25,582 nt of DNA from a bacterium (GTDB lineage: Bacteria > Margulisbacteria > Marinamargulisbacteria > JAAEMD01): NCBI GenBank assembly GCA_024225875.1, contig JAAEMD010000558.1:1-25582 (forward strand), in the 5' to 3' direction. The translations under genes and the position numbers were made by a program. Of this stretch, positions 22,026 through 25,582 are shown in pieces. A model generated the notes under the pieces. It was not told the DNA's origin and searched no databases. It was given only the letters and a program-made list of their open reading frames with translations. The number at the start of each line of letters is the position of its first letter. The first letter of the stretch is position 1.

Positions 22026-24980
22026 TTACTCATTGAGCGTGATTTTAGATATGGAAGTCAGAGATTCAACTATATTCTTAAAAAACTTCACTTTAGAATC
22101 AAAATTTGAAAACAATGTATCGTTATTACCAGAATTATTAAAGCCAGACCTAGAACTATAATCGTTTATAGTGTCAAAAAAAACTTCTAACGTTGCATTA
22201 AATGTAGCTTCAAATTGACTCATAGTTACAGCTTCTGGCACATAATCTTTCACTATATATTTTACCTGTTTATTATGTACTTCCATCTCTTTAATAAAAT
22301 CTTTAATAATTTTATTTGCTTCTGGCACAGAAGCTTTCACTATATTTTTTACCTGTTCATTATATAATTTCATATCTTTAGTCATATCATTAATCAAATC
22401 ATTATTAATTTTATTTATTTCTTTTCTATTTTTTTTATATTCTTTCATATAATCAGCATATACTGAGCAGCTTTTTGAGTAGTCCTTCATCATAGCATTT
22501 ATTTTATCAATTCCTCCGTGAACAAGTTCATGGCATTCAACCGGTACGTTATTTTTTAAGCATCTAATATAACTATTTAGAAGTTTAGAGCTTAGTCCAG
22601 CCTGGATACTTTCATTATTAAACAGTGCAGAACCTTCTTCTATATGAGACTCAATTTTAAGTACCATTTGTTCATATACTTTTATTAAAACTAACAATAT
22701 CTCCTTGAGACTTTTAAGAAGTTTCAATTCCTTCCCCTGAACATTGTCAATATCAAGTTCCTTTAACAAATTATTTAATTCTGTAATTTTAGTAAAAAAT
22801 TCTGGCAGTTTCCTGACAGGTATAAGCTCATTATCAAATAAGTACTTAACAACATCATCTTTAGATTTAGATTTAGATTTAGAAGGTTTGTTGAAATATG
22901 TCTTATTATTATTATCCAGATCTGCATAAACCTTTCTAGCACAGAACATCCCATCTCGAAATAAACTTGATACGCTTAAATACATTAGTCTATATTTTGG
23001 ATATTCCGCTAACAATGGTGAAGAGACGTGTTTTAATTTATCGTCTATCGTATTTTTTATAAAAATCAAATCAGATATAGTTTCAAACATAAATGAAGGG
23101 GTGTTTTTATTATTAAAATAATCTATATTATAAACGTCCTGATTTACATTTTCCAGCAAAAAAAGCTCGTTATTTTTAAAATAAAAAGGTACTGCCTGTT
23201 TTTTGTCAACTGAATAATCTCCTAAATAAGTTATACTGTCATCATTATTACAAGTATCCAGAGTATCATTTGAATTATAAGAAATGGGATTACTGTAAAA
23301 ACTTTTTAACTGTGGTACGTTTTGAGGTACACTTTTTGAATTAGTCAGGCTATGAGCAGGTGTTATAGCGCCGTTTAAAGAAAATTCTGCCATAGATTCC
23401 AGAATGGAAACCGGGGTATAAATGTAAACCGGGGTATTAGCTGTAACAGGGGTAAATGCTTTAATTATACTGTGACTTTCATTCAAATCAATTTTACAAC
23501 AGTTATATGCTGCTGATACAGATTCTGATACAGATTTATTATTAATAAGCATTATTTTTTTATATTGAACGTATCCTATTGTTACGATTTGTTCAGCTCT
23601 TAGATCTATTTTTAACTGATTTTTCATTATATTAAACTGTTTATCTGGTACATCTTTAGTTTCTTTAGTTTCTTTATTTTCTATAAATTTGGAATATTGT
23701 TGTTTTTCAGGTGTCTTTATATGTATACCCATATGAAAACGTCTTTTTGTTTCTTTACTGCTGTTGTTGAAAGGTATAATATTTGTGGATAAAACATTTT
23801 TTGTGTGATAATAATCATTCAGTGAATCCTGTGTTTTAAACCATTTATCATAACCGCTATACCGGTTTATTTTTTTAATTTCCTGCGTTAAAATTTTGAA
23901 AAAATTCTCATATCTGCTTTTCAGTTTATTTATTATTTGCTTGAGAGAATCAATATTTTCTATTGTAATTTTAATTGTTTCCTGATTATTTACAGATTGA
24001 GATAAATTCTTTATAAGATTATCATTCAATTGTTTCCTGATATCCTTATTTAAATAATCTATTTTTAAGTTCTTTTCTCGAACAAGACTGTAACAATTAT
24101 TAAGATATTCTAAATTATAATTTACCAGAGTTAATACACTTTCTATTTTATCTGTATTTCTCAAAGGATCATAAGATTGATCAAAATCAACTTCAACAGG
24201 ATTGTCAACTTTAACAGGCGTAAAATCAAAATTCATTTTAACATTACGAAGCATACCTGTAAAAACTGCATCTGTTTTATTATATACGCTTTGTATTAAT
24301 GTCAGATTTTTACCTCTAAATTTTGCACCATGATCATAACTATTATCTATTTGCAGAATATTATTAAATTTGGATTGATAACTCTCCACATAAATGAACA
24401 TATCCTTTATGGCATTCAAACACAACCTTGCTTCACTTTTTAAATTATTTAATACCTCAGCATAGTCACTGTATGCATTAAACTTGAGAGCTTCTTCCAG
24501 TTCACTGGCCGTCTCGGTATATAAAAACCTGACTACTTTAGAGTTAATAGAAGAAAGAGAATTTCTTTTAGTTTTTTCATTTTCAAGATTAGAGTTTTCT
24601 TCTTGTGTTTCTATACTAGAATTTTCATTTTCTGTTTCTTTTTCTATATTAATAAGCTCTTCTACCAGTTTCCTCTTTTCACTTTCCAGCAACTCATCGA
24701 AACTTAGTTCATCTGATTGTTCCATTTCTACTAAATATTTACTTATACGTCCATCTTCTCGAGATACCTGAGAATTTTCATTACTGTAACCAATATTAAC
24801 ATTTTTGTACTCTATTATTTCTACCTCTGGAGTGTTATTTACAACTTCAGTTTCGTCACAAGTATCAGATTTATTGTTTTTATTGACATTTTTGCTATTA
24901 TTATTTTTGCTATTATTATTTTTTCTATTATTTAATTTTCTTGCTCTATATAAAGAATTCCGTGTATTGTTAGATAACAT
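22026..24980 (-). CDS. Unrecognised 984-residue Asn/Lys-rich protein
   Basis: I do not recognise this protein. The ATG at 24980 is chosen because GGAGGAG lies 6 bases upstream; the frame opens 16 codons earlier without such a site. No signal peptide and no membrane helix are seen. The N-terminus is basic and Asn-rich with an NNNSK repeat, followed by an acidic Glu-rich zone (about 95-150). Long helical, coiled-coil-like stretches follow at about 150-400 and 740-930, separated by a Ser/Thr/Asn-rich middle. A 29-residue unit is tandemly duplicated near the end. HELVH occurs at 817-821 but without other protease signs. The full open frame argues that it is expressed. It lies beside transposase remnants and is much richer in simple repeats than the metabolic genes, which suggests acquired or fast-evolving DNA. 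Structural protein, phage-related factor or secreted effector are all open. Confidence 0.7.
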   Translation of the reverse strand: MLSNNTRNSLYRARKLNNRKNNNSKNNNSKNVNKNNKSDTCDETEVVNNTPEVEIIEYKNVNIGYSNENSQVSREDGRISKYLVEMEQSDELSFDELLESEKRKLVEELINIEKETENENSSIETQEENSNLENEKTKRNSLSSINSKVVRFLYTETASELEEALKFNAYSDYAEVLNNLKSEARLCLNAIKDMFIYVESYQSKFNNILQIDNSYDHGAKFRGKNLTLIQSVYNKTDAVFTGMLRNVKMNFDFTPVKVDNPVEVDFDQSYDPLRNTDKIESVLTLVNYNLEYLNNCYSLVREKNLKIDYLNKDIRKQLNDNLIKNLSQSVNNQETIKITIENIDSLKQIINKLKSRYENFFKILTQEIKKINRYSGYDKWFKTQDSLNDYYHTKNVLSTNIIPFNNSSKETKRRFHMGIHIKTPEKQQYSKFIENKETKETKDVPDKQFNIMKNQLKIDLRAEQIVTIGYVQYKKIMLINNKSVSESVSAAYNCCKIDLNESHSIIKAFTPVTANTPVYIYTPVSILESMAEFSLNGAITPAHSLTNSKSVPQNVPQLKSFYSNPISYNSNDTLDTCNNDDSITYLGDYSVDKKQAVPFYFKNNELFLLENVNQDVYNIDYFNNKNTPSFMFETISDLIFIKNTIDDKLKHVSSPLLAEYPKYRLMYLSVSSLFRDGMFCARKVYADLDNNNKTYFNKPSKSKSKSKDDVVKYLFDNELIPVRKLPEFFTKITELNNLLKELDIDNVQGKELKLLKSLKEILLVLIKVYEQMVLKIESHIEEGSALFNNESIQAGLSSKLLNSYIRCLKNNVPVECHELVHGGIDKINAMMKDYSKSCSVYADYMKEYKKNRKEINKINNDLINDMTKDMKLYNEQVKNIVKASVPEANKIIKDFIKEMEVHNKQVKYIVKDYVPEAVTMSQFEATFNATLEVFFDTINDYSSRSGFNNSGNNDTLFSNFDSKVKFFKNIVESLTSISKITLNE
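22231..22404 (-). repeat. Tandem 87-bp duplication inside the 984-residue protein gene
   Basis: Two adjacent units of 87 bases (22231-22317 and 22318-22404). The first 60 or so bases of each are closely alike, starting GCTTCTGGCACA. They encode two 29-residue units containing QVK-x-IVK-x2-VPEA. The frame is kept, so the repeat is a protein-level duplication. Confidence 0.8.
24889..24918 (-). repeat. Exact tandem 15-bp repeat encoding NNNSK twice
   Basis: Two exact copies of TTTTTGCTATTATTA, giving two NNNSK pentapeptides in the basic N-terminus of the large protein. A similar microsatellite (TTAGAT three times plus a partial copy, 22861-22884) encodes a Ser-Lys run later in the same gene. 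Confidence 0.85.
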
Positions 24981-25209
24981 ATTAAACTCCTCCGCTCCAG
25001 CACCCCTTATACACCAGTTTTTTTTCAAATTGTTTTTTTAGCTTATATATTTTTTATTTCCCCTGAACCCTTTAATTATTTTTCGTTTTTTTTTAGAAAA
25101 ATTTCACATAATTTTCTTAAGAAATCAAAATGAAATGTCCGAAAACAACAGAAACAACCCATGAGTAATTTGGTTTTTTGCATATAATTTGTATATAACC
25201 ATATTAAAT

Positions 25210-25400
25210 ATGGAACATATCAGGCTAACGTCTGAGGTGAGAGAAAGAGTTAAAGCAATTTCACAAATCGGTAAGAGATGGAAAAAGCAGGGATCGAATT
25301 AAAGCGATTTTGCTTTTGGATAAAGGATATACAGTAGCAGCGACAGCAGAAATATTATTGCTGGAAGAAAAAACAATTCGCCGGTGGCAAGAGCGATACC
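25210..25400 (+). pseudogene. Decayed N-terminal part of an IS630-like transposase
   Basis: An ATG at 25210 opens MEHIRLTSEVRERVKAI and runs into a stop at 25300. From about 25288 the neighbouring frame continues with RDRIKAILLLDKGYTVAA, then AEILLLEEKTIRRWQERY, the helix-turn-helix typical of IS630-family transposases. A single frameshift therefore separates the two parts, and similarity ends near 25400. The catalytic DDE domain is missing. Nonfunctional remnant. Confidence 0.65.
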
Positions 25401-25471
25401 ATCATCGGAGAAACATAACGAGCTTCATTTTTCATGACACCTGATCTCCGATTCCAGGCAGGCATAGCTGG

Positions 25472-25582
25472 TACGAAAGAGCTATTAAGCCCTTTGTTAT
25501 GGCACGAAAGAATTTCCTGTTTGCCTGCACACAAGCTGCTGCTGATTCCCTGGGTGTTCATTTTACATTGATTTTAACGGCT
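25472..25582 (+). pseudogene. Fragment resembling the C-terminus of an IS66 transposase
   Basis: One open frame reads YERAIKPFVMARKNFLFACT and on to the window edge. It resembles the ERAIRPFVVGRKNWLF block near the C-terminus of IS66-family TnpC transposases. The upstream two thirds of the protein are absent and a stop lies just before (25442). The end lies beyond the window, so I cannot tell whether it continues normally. Most likely a relic. Confidence 0.6.

Noticed and set aside
25131..25141. TGAAATGTCCG shared with 13438-13448 as proof of a mobile element pair
   Set aside because: An 11-base match is expected by chance many times in a window of this size, so alone it proves nothing; kept only as a hint within the hairpin finding.
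25355..25561. 68-residue open frame on the minus strand opposite the transposase remnants
   Set aside because: It has no ribosome site or recognisable sequence and runs antisense to better-supported IS630-like and IS66-like remnants.

Overview
The window is a stretch of AT-rich bacterial chromosome (about one third G+C by eye). Shine-Dalgarno sites are strong, TTG and GTG starts are used, and sigma-A-type promoters are visible. Gene content points to a strict anaerobe that must cope with transient oxygen: an NAD(P)-linked [NiFe] hydrogenase, oxygen-reducing flavodiiron, rubredoxin and rubrerythrin proteins, superoxide reductase, and a Fur/PerR regulator. A low-GC anaerobic Bacillota (Clostridia or Halanaerobiales type) fits best. 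That is an inference, because no rRNA or tRNA gene is present to settle it.

Layout. (1) 95-1504 (+) encodes an unrecognised 469-residue protein ending in two SH3-like repeats. (2) 1586-12665 is entirely on the minus strand and may be one long transcription unit, read nadA, mnmA, cysK, hypA, hypB, hydB, hydG, hydD, hydA, maturation protease, nickel-type permease, HypC-HydE fusion, ferritin-like protein. hydBGDA has the subunit content and order of a group 3b [NiFe] hydrogenase (Pyrococcus sulfhydrogenase type). (3) 12780-14851 (+) holds an IscR-like Rrf2 regulator with its promoter and a putative operator, then a MetY-type sulfhydrylase preceded by a similar putative operator and a large hairpin, ending at a bidirectional terminator. 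(4) 14917-20285 (-) is an oxygen-defence operon with a clear promoter and an overlapping palindrome: perR, an NrdD-like mini-gene, rubrerythrin, two rubredoxins, flavodiiron protein, superoxide reductase, FMN-binding protein, NAD(P)H:rubredoxin-type reductase, and a membrane protein of unknown function. Both rubredoxin genes and the mini-gene are very short. (5) 20292-21920 (-) carries mutM and a short-chain dehydrogenase. (6) 22026-24980 (-) encodes a 984-residue Asn/Lys-rich protein with no recognised domain. Behind it, 25210-25582 holds decayed remnants of IS630-like and IS66-like transposases.

How the genes work together. The hydrogenase interconverts H2 and NAD(P)H. HypA, HypB, the permease and the protease supply and insert nickel and process the large subunit. 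The HypC domain, which in the family carries the Fe(CN)2CO precursor, is fused to a HydE-like radical SAM domain, which is unexpected in a [NiFe] system. Sulfur genes (cysK, mnmA, metY, Rrf2) sit next to it. In the defence operon, electrons probably pass from NAD(P)H through the flavoprotein reductase and rubredoxins to the flavodiiron protein, superoxide reductase and rubrerythrin.

The two most notable items are the HypC-HydE fusion and the 55-residue free-standing copy of the NrdD glycyl-radical tail inside the PerR operon, a possible spare part for oxygen-damaged anaerobic ribonucleotide reductase. I saw no tRNA, rRNA or CRISPR array.
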